Of a stretch of DNA of 64,000 nt, positions 55,281 to 64,000 are shown in pieces. The number at the start of each line of letters is the position of its first letter. Within the stretch, counting starts at the first letter, position 1. The notes beneath the pieces are model-generated. The model was not told the DNA's origin. It searched no databases and was given only the letters and a program-made list of their open reading frames with translations. A program made the translations under genes and the position numbers. This DNA is from Methanospirillum lacunae (lineage in GTDB: Archaea > Halobacteriota > Methanomicrobia > Methanomicrobiales > Methanospirillaceae), in the NCBI RefSeq assembly GCF_003173355.1, contig NZ_QGMY01000004.1, positions 1 to 64,000 of the forward strand, given 5' to 3'.

Positions 55281-56099
55281 ATGGAGATCATAAAAGAACG
55301 ATTAATAAATGCTCTAAACCATCTTGGACTTCCAAATTTAGATGCTAAAGTATATGCTGCATTATTGTATCTAAATTCTGTCGGGGCAAAAGAACTGATA
55401 GATTTTGTCCTAATATCTAAACCAAGTGTATATGATTCTCTTCAAAAGCTTGAAGAACGAGGTTTAGTTGTAAAAAACTCTTATAAACCATCAGTATATA
55501 CTGCTGTATCACCAAATGTTGCATTAGAGATTTTAAGTAAAGATTTTTCACAGGCAAAAGATATTGCACAAGATGAATTGGAATATCTTATCAAAACTCA
55601 GAAGACTAAAGAAGAAAATGATGCTATCTGGACAGTCTTTGGTGAGAGAAATATAAGACATAAAATTCGGGATATGTTAAATTCTGCTGAGGATTATATT
55701 ATATGTTTAATGGGGGAACGATATATTCCTCTGTTTGAAAATTTAGATATTTCAGCCTCAATGACACTTTTTATCATTTCAGATAATCCCAATTTACCTC
55801 AAGAACTTGAAGAAAAATATGGTAACTGGGGTGCATCAATAACCTATATTAATTCATCAAGCCTCAAACATTTTCCTCCAGGTTCTACCAAAAAAGAGAA
55901 AAATCCTAATTTTATGGAACTAAATAATCTATTTGAGATTATTATTGATAATAAGGAAACTCTTGCGGTACCTCCAATACGGATGAATAAACTTACAGGG
56001 TTGCATTCAACTATAGACTACATGATCTATATTGCTATCGAAAGAATTGAATTTATCTCTGGATTCGTTATAGATAGAAAGGGAATACTGAAAACCTAA
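55281..56099 (+). CDS. TrmB-family transcriptional regulator
   Basis: From ATG 55281 the protein has 272 residues (a TTG six codons upstream is also possible). The N-terminal winged helix reads 'ALNHLGLPNLDAKVYAALLYLNSVGAKELIDFVLISKPSVYDSLQKLEERGLVVKN', followed by a helical linker and the TrmB C-terminal sensor region ('NDAIWTVFGERNIRHKIRDMLNSAEDYIICL'). TrmB proteins bind sugars or other ligands. It is 365 bases from, and converges on, the RND/COG1361 pair, which may be its target. Confidence 0.87.
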   Translation: MEIIKERLINALNHLGLPNLDAKVYAALLYLNSVGAKELIDFVLISKPSVYDSLQKLEERGLVVKNSYKPSVYTAVSPNVALEILSKDFSQAKDIAQDELEYLIKTQKTKEENDAIWTVFGERNIRHKIRDMLNSAEDYIICLMGERYIPLFENLDISASMTLFIISDNPNLPQELEEKYGNWGASITYINSSSLKHFPPGSTKKEKNPNFMELNNLFEIIIDNKETLAVPPIRMNKLTGLHSTIDYMIYIAIERIEFISGFVIDRKGILKT

Positions 56100-56465
56100 A
56101 TTTCTACTTACAGTGGTTGGCCTCATAATGTTGGGTTTATACAGTTTCTAAAAGATAGATTACTTTTTTTTGATAATTTCTTTTGATCTCTCTTTAAATA
56201 CAGGAAGAAAGACCTATTCTGATAGAAATCCTTGGTTCTAAATGGATCATAAAAAAAAAAGGGATATCAAATCCAAATAATACAATCCATATACTTTTCT
56301 ATTGTAAAATTTTAAGTCGACAATATTTTAAGTATAATTAACCCCGATTGTGAAATCATTAATTTTTTGAGTCTCTTTTAAGACAGATACGCTTTTTGAC
56401 TTTATTTCTGTTATCATAATGCCAAACGATCAAATTGATTTCTCTTTACTTGTAAATTATTTTCA
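56100..56465. other. Convergent intergenic gap
   Basis: About 365 bases between the TrmB gene and the RND gene. It contains A- and T-runs at 56160-56260 that could serve as terminators for both sides. No gene is seen. Confidence 0.35.
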
Positions 56466-58727
56466 TCATATCACATGAGTTTTATGTAACTCTTGATCAA
56501 CATTTTTTATATTCTTACTTATTCTGTCCACAAGCGAAAGGACAGCCGGCATTACTACTATTGCTCCTATAAGCGAGAAGAATACCGCAATAATAGTGGT
56601 AAGTCCAAAGTTGCTGATGATTGGGAAACTTGAGAGTGTAAGGGCTGAAAAACCAAAGAATGTTGCGAAACCTGATACCATAATTGCAGATCCAATCTTT
56701 TGAACACTGTGTTTTATCGCTTCAATTACGTTATCGGTCTTTTCCTTCTCTTCAATGTATCTTTCCATCACGAGGATAGTATACTCAGCAGCAACCCCTA
56801 TCGTCATTGAACCTAAACAGGCAGTCATCGGGTTGTATTCTATGCCCATCACATACATTGCAACTGCGTTCCACCCAACTATTGCAATAATCGGGACAAT
56901 CGGAGTTATTGCATTCACATTACGGTACACAATTCCCAGGAATAATACAACGAGAATAAACCCGAGATAAGTCATAGTCTCTTTACTATCTACGATATTG
57001 TCAATGAGGTCAGTAAACATCGCAAAGCTACCTGTCAGGCGGGCAGTGATTCCCGGAGGTGGCGTGATTAAAGTTAGATCTGATTCAATTTGTGTTTTTA
57101 AACTCTTTTTAGGACCAGATTCTAGTTTTATAGTCCCTATTTGGATAACCCCTTCGTTGTTACCGTTAATATACTGCTTTTTGACATCTTCCGGAACTTT
57201 TTCCAAAGCTGCATCAAGCTCAAACTGTGTCTGTGGTAATTCCCCTGTTGCTGGAGAAACTAAATAATCTGCGATACTTGTTGCACTGTTGATCTGTGAA
57301 TGTGCCTTCTTTTCAAAGTCAGTAAACTCCTTCATCCAACGAATTGTCTCAAGTGATGTAACACCAGACCCTGCGACATAAATTGCTGCCGAATCTGTAG
57401 ATCCCATCGTCCTTGATACTTTATTCATTGTTACCTTTGCAGGCATATCTGACGGGACAAATGAGTTCTCATTTGTGTTGACATTAATTTGTGAGTCAAG
57501 CTGGATGCCTACAAATGCTACAAAAAGAACGACGAGGAGAACACTCACGGGATTTTTAGCCATAGTTACAGCAATTTTTGAAAGTCCTTTGTCAATATAT
57601 TCTGATTGCTTAGACTTTCCCGCCCCTTTCGCCTTGTAATTCAAGTATAATGCAACTGTAGGAATACCGATCAGCGAGGTCACATAACAGGTGATCACTC
57701 CAACGATACTAATCAGCCCGAATCCTCTGATCATAGGAACTGAAGAGACAAACATTGCAAAGAAACCGATGGCTGTTGCTAGCATGGCGTACATAACCGC
57801 CGGTCCGGTTTTAACAATGGTTTTTTTAACAGCAATAGAGAGGGGATTCGATCTTGCTTCCTCTTCCAGACGTGAATGGAATTGAATTGCATAATCTATC
57901 CCCAGTCCTATAAGAACAGGAAAGGCTGATATTGCAGCCATACTGATCTGAACTCCTGCTAATCCTACGATACCAAACGTCAAGAGCAGACCAACAGCTA
58001 CCATCACAACCGGTAAAAATCTGTGACTTACGTATGAGAAGAGGATTCCAAGTACTATCACCATTAAAACCAATGCTGCCATTATGAGTGTCATCATAGA
58101 CTGACCCATAGCAGCCCCCATCTCCATGCTGAAAGCCGCACTTCCTGTCACTGATACGTGAACTCCCGGGGGAATATCAGTACTGGAAACGAAAGATTTG
58201 ACATTGCTGATCGCAGCGTTCTTTTTTGAATCTGCAAGACCTGGCTGTAGTCCTATCATCACCATTGTCATGAGGTTGGATGGAACATAGCGTTTGAGAA
58301 CTGATGATGAGATAGAATTCTCTGCCTCAGTAACTTCAGCATCAGATAAAGGAATTACTCCTCCATTTGCCTCTTTGAGAAGATCAGCAATACTTGATAC
58401 TGACGATATGTACTGTAGATTTTTTAAAGGACTTTTAATAGAATCAATATATTTCAGCACTTCAGGGCTGGTAGGATCGTCACATTCTACCAGGATAATA
58501 ATAGATTCTTGTGAGAATGTATCAGAATAATGGTTTGAAATGACACTGCTTTCTGAATTTTTATCCTGGTAGGTATCGTTTCCTGTTGCCATCGATATGG
58601 ACATCATACCAAATATCGAGATGGCCATCAGGATGAGGGATATCTTTAGAACCAGACTGGTTCGGTTTATTACGACATCAGCGATATTTGAAAAAATCGT
58701 TGATATTGACGGAAAAAATGATAACAT
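56466..58727 (-). CDS. RND-superfamily (MMPL/HAE3-type) exporter, second copy
   Basis: The 753-residue protein has the same layout as the exporter at 43651: N-terminal helix, loop, five helices, loop, five helices. 'SAFPVLIGLGIDYAIQFHSRLEEEAR' and 'GSMTIGVAAEYTILVMERYIEEKEKTDNVIEAI' are its RND motifs. It starts 18 bases after the COG1361 gene stop on the same strand, so both are one operon. Export of an envelope component or amphipathic compound is inferred. Confidence 0.93.
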   Translation of the reverse strand: MLSFFPSISTIFSNIADVVINRTSLVLKISLILMAISIFGMMSISMATGNDTYQDKNSESSVISNHYSDTFSQESIIILVECDDPTSPEVLKYIDSIKSPLKNLQYISSVSSIADLLKEANGGVIPLSDAEVTEAENSISSSVLKRYVPSNLMTMVMIGLQPGLADSKKNAAISNVKSFVSSTDIPPGVHVSVTGSAAFSMEMGAAMGQSMMTLIMAALVLMVIVLGILFSYVSHRFLPVVMVAVGLLLTFGIVGLAGVQISMAAISAFPVLIGLGIDYAIQFHSRLEEEARSNPLSIAVKKTIVKTGPAVMYAMLATAIGFFAMFVSSVPMIRGFGLISIVGVITCYVTSLIGIPTVALYLNYKAKGAGKSKQSEYIDKGLSKIAVTMAKNPVSVLLVVLFVAFVGIQLDSQINVNTNENSFVPSDMPAKVTMNKVSRTMGSTDSAAIYVAGSGVTSLETIRWMKEFTDFEKKAHSQINSATSIADYLVSPATGELPQTQFELDAALEKVPEDVKKQYINGNNEGVIQIGTIKLESGPKKSLKTQIESDLTLITPPPGITARLTGSFAMFTDLIDNIVDSKETMTYLGFILVVLFLGIVYRNVNAITPIVPIIAIVGWNAVAMYVMGIEYNPMTACLGSMTIGVAAEYTILVMERYIEEKEKTDNVIEAIKHSVQKIGSAIMVSGFATFFGFSALTLSSFPIISNFGLTTIIAVFFSLIGAIVVMPAVLSLVDRISKNIKNVDQELHKTHVI

Positions 58728-58745
58728 GTCTTTCTCCTTGTTGGA

Positions 58746-60119
58746 TTAGACAGGATTGCCAGAACGCCGCTTTGAATACAGGTAATATCCACCACCGAGA
58801 ATGAGCAACACGACTATTACTCCTGGCAATGGCCCCATTCCCTGAGTAGATTCAACGGTTACCGGAACCTTGATTGTATCTGATATCTGGCTGTTATCAA
58901 GAGCATCGCGATACCTGACTTCAGAATCAAGTCCATATGTCTTAACTGTGGCATCTGATGAGGCACTAACCTCAAACTTTGCAACTCCAGATTCTCCTGG
59001 TTTCAAATCACCAAGGTATGCCAGGTCATCATTGCTGGTGAATGGATCTACTGCACTTATTCTGGCTTCTGTACTGTATGCAGGAGATGATCCATCGTTT
59101 TTGTACTGTACTTCAATAACCTTTTTCTGACCTACATTGATCGTTGCCGGAGCGCTTGTGACACTAAAACTGACTTTTGATCCGACCTGGACTCCGAAGT
59201 CTTTTACCTGTGTTGATAGATTTTCTCCATCACTATTCTTGTAATCGACTCTGACACTGAGTGGATAACTTTGAGCTTCTGCATCCTTTGATACAGAAAC
59301 TTTAAATTTAGCAGTAGATTCTGTTCCTGGTTCGATTTTACCTATGTAGATCGTGCTGTCAACTGGAACAACAGGTGAGTTATCTTTTCTCAGAAGTTTT
59401 GCAACCGCATTGAATCCTGAATCATTTCCAGAATTCTTAAGAGTGAGTGTAACGAATCCCGATCCTCCTGCATTAAGTGATTCTGTCTGAACATCTGCAA
59501 TATCAAGTGTAATTGACGGTTTTACTGTGAAAGGGATGTTTAGATTGATTTCTTTCTTATTATATCGATATGAGACAGAATCAGTACCCTGTTGATCAGC
59601 CTCTGCCAGGTAAGTGTATGATAGCGTTACCGGAAGTTCATATGTTCCTGCCTTAGCATCATCTTTTACAAGGACAGTAAATGATACTGGGATACTTGCT
59701 GAAGCTGTGACATCACCGATCATCTGTGGATCAGATTTTATCACTATCGGTGCATCGCCTGCCTCTAGTGACACCGTAACCATCTTTGCAGTATTTGGAG
59801 TGTCATCCCTGTCGACAATCCCTGACTGCACCATCTTCATTGTGTTGAGACCGGTATTTTGAATTTTTAGTGCAATTGGTTCTGTATTTCCTGCAGTAAA
59901 CTCATTACTTCCTGATATGGATACAGACAGATTTGGAGAACCTGTCTGGTATTTAGTGCCAGCTGATACAGGAGAGATAACAATGCAACAAATTGCCAGA
60001 CTTACGGTCAATATAAGTAACCTCTGGTATATGTGAGGTATACTCATAGTATTTAGGTTTAAATCTCCTTGTTTGCTATTCTGTTCTTTTGAATTATTTT
60101 TCTTTAATTCGAATTTCAT
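58746..60119 (-). CDS. COG1361-type surface/accessory protein 3
   Basis: The 457-residue frame starts at ATG 60119; ATG 60047 ('MSIPHIYQRLLILTVSLAICC') gives a cleaner signal peptide and is a likely true start. Ig-like repeats ('SPNLSVSISGSNEFTAGNTEPIALKIQNTG', 'VTLTLKNSGNDSGFNAVAKLLRKD') and a C-terminal anchor ('GVIVVLLILGGGYYLYSKRRSG') follow. It precedes the RND exporter and matches proteins 1 and 2 of the other cluster. Confidence 0.85.
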   Translation of the reverse strand: MKFELKKNNSKEQNSKQGDLNLNTMSIPHIYQRLLILTVSLAICCIVISPVSAGTKYQTGSPNLSVSISGSNEFTAGNTEPIALKIQNTGLNTMKMVQSGIVDRDDTPNTAKMVTVSLEAGDAPIVIKSDPQMIGDVTASASIPVSFTVLVKDDAKAGTYELPVTLSYTYLAEADQQGTDSVSYRYNKKEINLNIPFTVKPSITLDIADVQTESLNAGGSGFVTLTLKNSGNDSGFNAVAKLLRKDNSPVVPVDSTIYIGKIEPGTESTAKFKVSVSKDAEAQSYPLSVRVDYKNSDGENLSTQVKDFGVQVGSKVSFSVTSAPATINVGQKKVIEVQYKNDGSSPAYSTEARISAVDPFTSNDDLAYLGDLKPGESGVAKFEVSASSDATVKTYGLDSEVRYRDALDNSQISDTIKVPVTVESTQGMGPLPGVIVVLLILGGGYYLYSKRRSGNPV

Positions 60120-60564
60120 ATCCTTTTTCCACTTTTACGGTTGAAATGCCACTTGTATTCGATTTTCCTTTTAAGAGATAATTTGTTTGCTAACTTTCAA
60201 ACAGACGTTAAAAATCTGATATCCAATAACCTAAGAGCGTATCTCTGATACCTTTACATTTATTTTGTACTGTCAGATTCAAGTACTGCTGCAAACCTTG
60301 TATCATTGGCTTTTGTCTGAATTACACAGCCGATGTTAAGATCCTAGATTTGTTGTGTCTCTATAATATGGTTGTCATTTTTTTTACAACTATAATCTTG
60401 GTCTGTTAAGTAAATAGTTTGCTACAAAGAGGAGTTGAATATAACACTTTATGGTTGAATATTAGTAAATTCAGTTCAGTTGAAAAGTAAAAACATATTT
60501 TTCAAGAATTATGTATATTCGAGACTATTTAAAAAACTCATCTTTTATATGAGTCGATGGAATA
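60120..60564. other. Divergent intergenic region before the kinase pseudogene
   Basis: 445 bases of AT-rich DNA carry the promoter of the COG1361-RND operon (TATA-like tracts at 60360-60420). A hairpin or ORF is not evident. Confidence 0.35.
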
Positions 60565-61223
60565 ATGCGGGTAAAAATTGAAAGTGTGAATAAGAAATTA
60601 CATCTTCTCTCCTCGATTACTAGGCATGATATTTTGAATAGTCTGACTGCAGTTATAAGGTATCTCAGTTATGCAGAAGATGAGAATGATCTTGGACATC
60701 TTAACAGATTTATTAAAAAATCTTATCAAATTGCCTTGCTCATAAAAAAACTGATTAAATTTACCCGTTATTATCAGGATATATGGGTAATAGAGCCGAT
60801 ATGGCAAAATACAATGGCTGTTTTCACAATTTCAACAAAAAATATCAATTGGGAAACGTAGCGGTTAATACAGATTTTGAGTATTTCAGGGTGTTTGCTG
60901 ATCCCTTCCTTGATGGGTTGATCTATAATCTTATTGATAAATATCTCATTTATGGACAGAATGTGATACTGATATCCAGTTATTGGTTCAAAAAGGAGAT
61001 TTTAAAGTTTGGATTATTGAGGATAATGGAATAGGCATTGGTCAGGACAAGAAAGATCGGATATTCAGAAAAGGAGTTGGACATAATATCTGCCTGGGTC
61101 TCTTTCTCACCAGAGAAATATTAGATATTACTGGTCTTTCTATCAATGAAACCGGGAGGGAGGGGGATGGTGCTAGAATTTGAGATATTTATTCCCAGCG
61201 GATTAAGGGAAGGGGTACCTTAA
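60565..61223 (+). pseudogene. Decayed histidine kinase C-terminal region
   Basis: Homology to the His-box and ATPase part of the kinases at 47690 and 34802 is spread over frames. 'LLSSITRHDILNSLTAVIRYL...FTRYYQDIWVIEPIWQN' starts at ATG 60565. Then 'VNTDFEYFRVFADPFLDGLIYNLIDKYLIYGQN', then 'WIIEDNGIGIGQDKKDRIFRKGVGHNICLGLFLTREILDITG', and finally 'FEIFIPSGLREG' after another shift to a stop near 61223. At least three frameshifts exist. N-terminal sensor domains are missing. The ATPase motifs (N-box, G1, G2) are still readable, so decay is recent. Confidence 0.8.
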
Positions 61224-61408
61224 AACCTATCAGGGATCAGAAAAAACGTTAATATTGGGGTACTGATGAATTCTGTCTTACGATGTAGATCATAGCCCCT
61301 TTCATTTTTTTGTGAGGGAATTGGTTCGAATAAATATCTCTTGGTTATCGGTGATAAAATACATTATCATCAAATTACATGGCCGTAATACACCTCTCGG
61401 AAAAAGCT

Positions 61409-61436
61409 GGCGCCAGTAGATATCCTTTTTTATATG
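61409..61436 (+). promoter_or_regulatory. GGCGCCAGTAGA promoter box upstream of MCP 61456
   Basis: GGCGCCAGTAGATATCC (61409-61425) is followed by a TATA-like TTTTTTATATGG and by the MCP ATG 47 bases after the box start. A near-identical copy is at 63853-63880. Conserved spacing and the TATA tract suggest a regulated promoter. Confidence 0.5.
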
Positions 61437-61455
61437 GTCATGACATTAGGTATAT

Positions 61456-63342
61456 ATGAATTCTGACTCTCCGCACATATCTGCACCCCATGATTCGAAT
61501 TCAGATATCACCCATCTGAAAGAGAAGGTTGAGTCACTCAATAATGAGATAACTATCCTGAAACAGGAGAAAAATAGATATGAATCTGTTCTTCGGTTTA
61601 ATCCGAATCCTATCCTGATCTGGAATACCGATCTCAAGGTGATTGATGCAAATGATGCATTTATTACCTCAACTGGATACACAAAAGAAAAATCACTATC
61701 CCTAAAATTAACAGATTTTGTCTATCTGGATCGGAAAGGTGAAGGTATCCAGGAAACCATTCGAGATCGGAAAAGAAAAACAGGTGAAGCTACATTTCAG
61801 TTTCCAACCGGCGTCTTTACATGGATTAGACATACAATACCGGTTCTTGATGACAATGGAAATATAAAGGTTATTATTTCTGTATACAATGATGTGACCG
61901 AACTCAAACACGAATTAAATGAAATTGAGATTCTTAAAAATAGATCTAACACAATTATAACTGAAAATCCATATCCCATGATTGTTTGGGAACCTGATCT
62001 CAAAGTTACAGCCATGAACAATGTGGCATTAAAACTCATGGGGTTTAATGCTCAAGATATTGGTCATATTACAATAAGGGATTTTAAATACCTGAAAGAA
62101 AGTGGAACAAGTGTTTCAGATACATTTAAATACGGCAAACCAAGTGAGGGAGAGGCAGTTTTTGAATTCTCTACTGGTGTCAAGACGTTAGAGCGTCACA
62201 ACATTCCTCTCACTGATACCTCCGGCAAAGTTACTCATGTATTATCAGTGTATTACGACCTCACTGATCAAAAGCTTGCAATATCTGACATTTTACAAGT
62301 GATTCAGACGGCGCAGGCTGGCGATCTGACCTCCCGGACCGATGAGAAGCGATACTCTGGGGATTTTTTGGAAATATCCAAAGGTATTAATCAGATATTA
62401 TCAATCATTACGACTCCGTTCAAGGTTTTCCAGGAAAAACTTATTGATATTGCTTCAGGAGCTGAAGAGGTAAATGCCAGTGTGGAGGAAGTGTCTGCAG
62501 GAACAAATCTCCTTGCTCAATCCTCGAATGCATTAAGTGAGACCACTGAACATGGTGAAGAAGGTGTCAGACAGGTTCTTCGTGCAATGGAGGATCTCTC
62601 TATCACGGTCTCAAACATGGCGATGGATAGTGAATCGGTAGCAAAACTTGCGAGTGTAGCAGATGATAGAAGTAAACTCGGAATTCAACTAGCTAAAAAT
62701 ACTGAACAGGCCATGGATGGGATCACCCGGACATCTGAAGAAGTTGATGCTATCGTTAACGATATCAGGGAGCAAATGGCTGAGATCGGAAAAATTGTTA
62801 AGTTGATATCAGATATTGCAAATCAGACTAATCTCCTGGCATTGAATGCGGCAATAGAGGCTGCTCGTGCCGGAGAAGCCGGTCGTGGTTTTGCCGTTGT
62901 CGCAGCTGAAGTGAAATCACTTGCACAGGAGTCACGCCAATCTGCAGAAAGTATTTCTGAAATGATTAGTAATCTTCAGACAAAATCACAGAAGGCCGCC
63001 GTAGCAGTGAAGAGCTCAGTTACAAATGTTCAGGAAGGAAATGCATCCCTGTCTGAGACCATCACTGCATTTACAAGTATTGCACAGTCAATTGAGGAAA
63101 TTTCACAAAAGGTTACAAATATGGCCTCAGTTACCGAAGAACAAGCCGCCTCAGTTGAAGAGATTACAGCCAGTGTAAATGAAGTTGCTACCTTGCTTAA
63201 TAACACAGTCCGCCAGGCTGTGGATTCTTCTGCAGCCACAGAAGAAGCATCAGCTGCCCTTGCTCAAATCGTGCAGGCAATACAGGATGTTTCACAGAGC
63301 GTCGAAGCAGTTTCTTCTGAGATGTCTAAATTCACTGTGTGA
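61456..63342 (+). CDS. Soluble PAS-containing methyl-accepting chemotaxis protein, second copy
   Basis: The 628-residue protein has no transmembrane segment. An N-terminal coiled coil (residues 15-45) is followed by two PAS domains ('[22 protein letters not shown]', '[22 protein letters not shown]'), a short HAMP-like linker (about 275-320) and the MCP signalling domain with tip '[20 protein letters not shown]'. It is closely related in layout to the receptor at 8874 but has two PAS domains instead of three. Its promoter carries the GGCGCCAGTAGA box. Confidence 0.93.
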   Translation: MNSDSPHISAPHDSNSDITHLKEKVESLNNEITILKQEKNRYESVLRFNPNPILIWNTDLKVIDANDAFITSTGYTKEKSLSLKLTDFVYLDRKGEGIQETIRDRKRKTGEATFQFPTGVFTWIRHTIPVLDDNGNIKVIISVYNDVTELKHELNEIEILKNRSNTIITENPYPMIVWEPDLKVTAMNNVALKLMGFNAQDIGHITIRDFKYLKESGTSVSDTFKYGKPSEGEAVFEFSTGVKTLERHNIPLTDTSGKVTHVLSVYYDLTDQKLAISDILQVIQTAQAGDLTSRTDEKRYSGDFLEISKGINQILSIITTPFKVFQEKLIDIASGAEEVNASVEEVSAGTNLLAQSSNALSETTEHGEEGVRQVLRAMEDLSITVSNMAMDSESVAKLASVADDRSKLGIQLAKNTEQAMDGITRTSEEVDAIVNDIREQMAEIGKIVKLISDIANQTNLLALNAAIEAARAGEAGRGFAVVAAEVKSLAQESRQSAESISEMISNLQTKSQKAAVAVKSSVTNVQEGNASLSETITAFTSIAQSIEEISQKVTNMASVTEEQAASVEEITASVNEVATLLNNTVRQAVDSSAATEEASAALAQIVQAIQDVSQSVEAVSSEMSKFTV

Positions 63343-64000
63343 AGGAATGTGAATACGCTGAATATTTTCATCTGGATAGTAATGTGAAGGATGATAAAAA
63401 TTCTTTTTTTTTGGCTTAAAGAGTAATGTTTTGAACGTATAATTCACTGGTATTAAAACTAAATAATTGTATTATTTGAAAAAACCTGTACGCAGGTTAT
63501 ATCATCGATATAGTCTTTGTTTTAGATAATTTTTTAGTGGAGTTTGAGGAGGGCAGTATAAACGGTACTATCTGCTATTTCTGTATCATATATTGAACCA
63601 TATCCAACACCTTACCTACGAAAATTTCCTTTTGATAAGTATTTTGACAAAGTTTTAAATATAATTCGCATTACCCGCGACAAACTCATAAAAATTTAGT
63701 ATCGGGGATTCTTCGGTTTTTACTGATTCAGAACTAATAAAAAGATAGATATTTCAGTAAATTCACAAAACGTAATCTCTGGTTCTTTTTGATATTTAAT
63801 CATTTGAGCAGTATTCACCATTATTCTTACTTGGGATCTGAATGGTATTATGGGCGCCAGTAGAAATCACTTTTTATCCCTCGGCTTCATTTCTATATTC
63901 ATGAGAATCATTGAATCCATAATTACCAGGTAATTAGAATGATATCGGGTTATACCTGAATTTATTTCTGGCAATAATTTTAATTTGATTAAAATTCGCC
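63343..64000. other. Right-end intergenic region
   Basis: 658 bases to the window edge contain no long ORF. AACCTG and CAGGTT form a 6-bp hairpin at about 63485-63500, possibly the MCP terminator. A second copy of the GGCGCCAGTAGA box lies at 63853 with an ATG at 63901 that opens only a 10-codon frame. Confidence 0.4.
63853..63880 (+). promoter_or_regulatory. Second copy of the GGCGCCAGTAGA promoter box
   Basis: GGCGCCAGTAGAAATCAC (63853-63870) followed by TTTTTATC matches the box of the MCP promoter (15 of 16 core bases). Distance to the next ATG is 48 bases, against 47 in the MCP promoter. The gene it controls is probably beyond the window or absent. Confidence 0.45.

Overview
The window looks like a chromosome segment of a methanogenic archaeon of the Methanomicrobiales, most likely Methanospirillum or a close relative. 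This is inferred from the gene set: a large S-layer/sheath-type surface protein, many PAS-rich sensor kinases and MCPs, COG1361-type surface proteins paired with RND exporters, corrinoid-linked hgcAB, and AT-rich TATA-like promoters. I saw no rRNA, tRNA or CRISPR array.

Layout. 0-3 kb: 3' part of the surface-layer gene (truncated by the window edge) and a secreted protein. 3.6-6.3 kb: a polyphosphate locus in which ppx carries an in-frame TAG and ppk1 has lost its catalytic half. 7-8.5 kb: an iron-sulfur flavoprotein and two unusual ribbon-helix-helix proteins. 8.9-11.4 kb: a soluble PAS-MCP. 11.5-12.4 kb: a gene-free region holding three diverged copies of a two-hairpin element. 12.5-13.5 kb: orphan metal-transport genes cbiM/cbiN. 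14.3-19.3 kb: the mercury-methylation neighbourhood, with the operon hgcC-hgcA-hgcB, an ArsR regulator, a methyltransferase, an OsmC protein and two DGC-domain proteins. 19.5-22.1 kb: a SHOCT protein, a P5C-reductase-like enzyme and a GntP permease. 22.3-25.8 kb: a decayed ars-like island (DGC, permease, ArsG-like and arsC pseudogenes) with intact arsR, thioredoxin and DGC genes. 26.0-30.3 kb: a DtxR-regulated ECF nickel/cobalt importer operon and a split YeeE/YedE sulfur transporter. 30.6-36.4 kb: IS5 transposase remnants, a frameshifted receiver-PAS kinase and a V4R-kinase pair. 36.5-40.7 kb: an amino-acid decarboxylase/antiporter operon. 41-47.6 kb: two COG1361 proteins, an RND exporter and a secreted protein. 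47.7-52.7 kb: a hybrid kinase and a membrane MCP. 53.4-55.0 kb: an IS1634-like element whose transposase needs a -1 frameshift. 55.3-60.1 kb: a TrmB regulator and a second COG1361-RND pair. 60.6-61.2 kb: a kinase pseudogene. 61.5-63.3 kb: a second soluble PAS-MCP.

Together these genes cover metal and metalloid handling (mercury methylation, arsenic-like genes, Ni/Co uptake), signal transduction and surface export. At least seven genes are visibly decayed, most of them in the ars-like island. The observations I consider most novel are the triplicated noncoding element at 11.5-12.4 kb, the Cys-rich tails on all three Hgc proteins, the recurrent DGC-domain genes, and the repeated GGCGCCAGTAGA promoter box at the right end.
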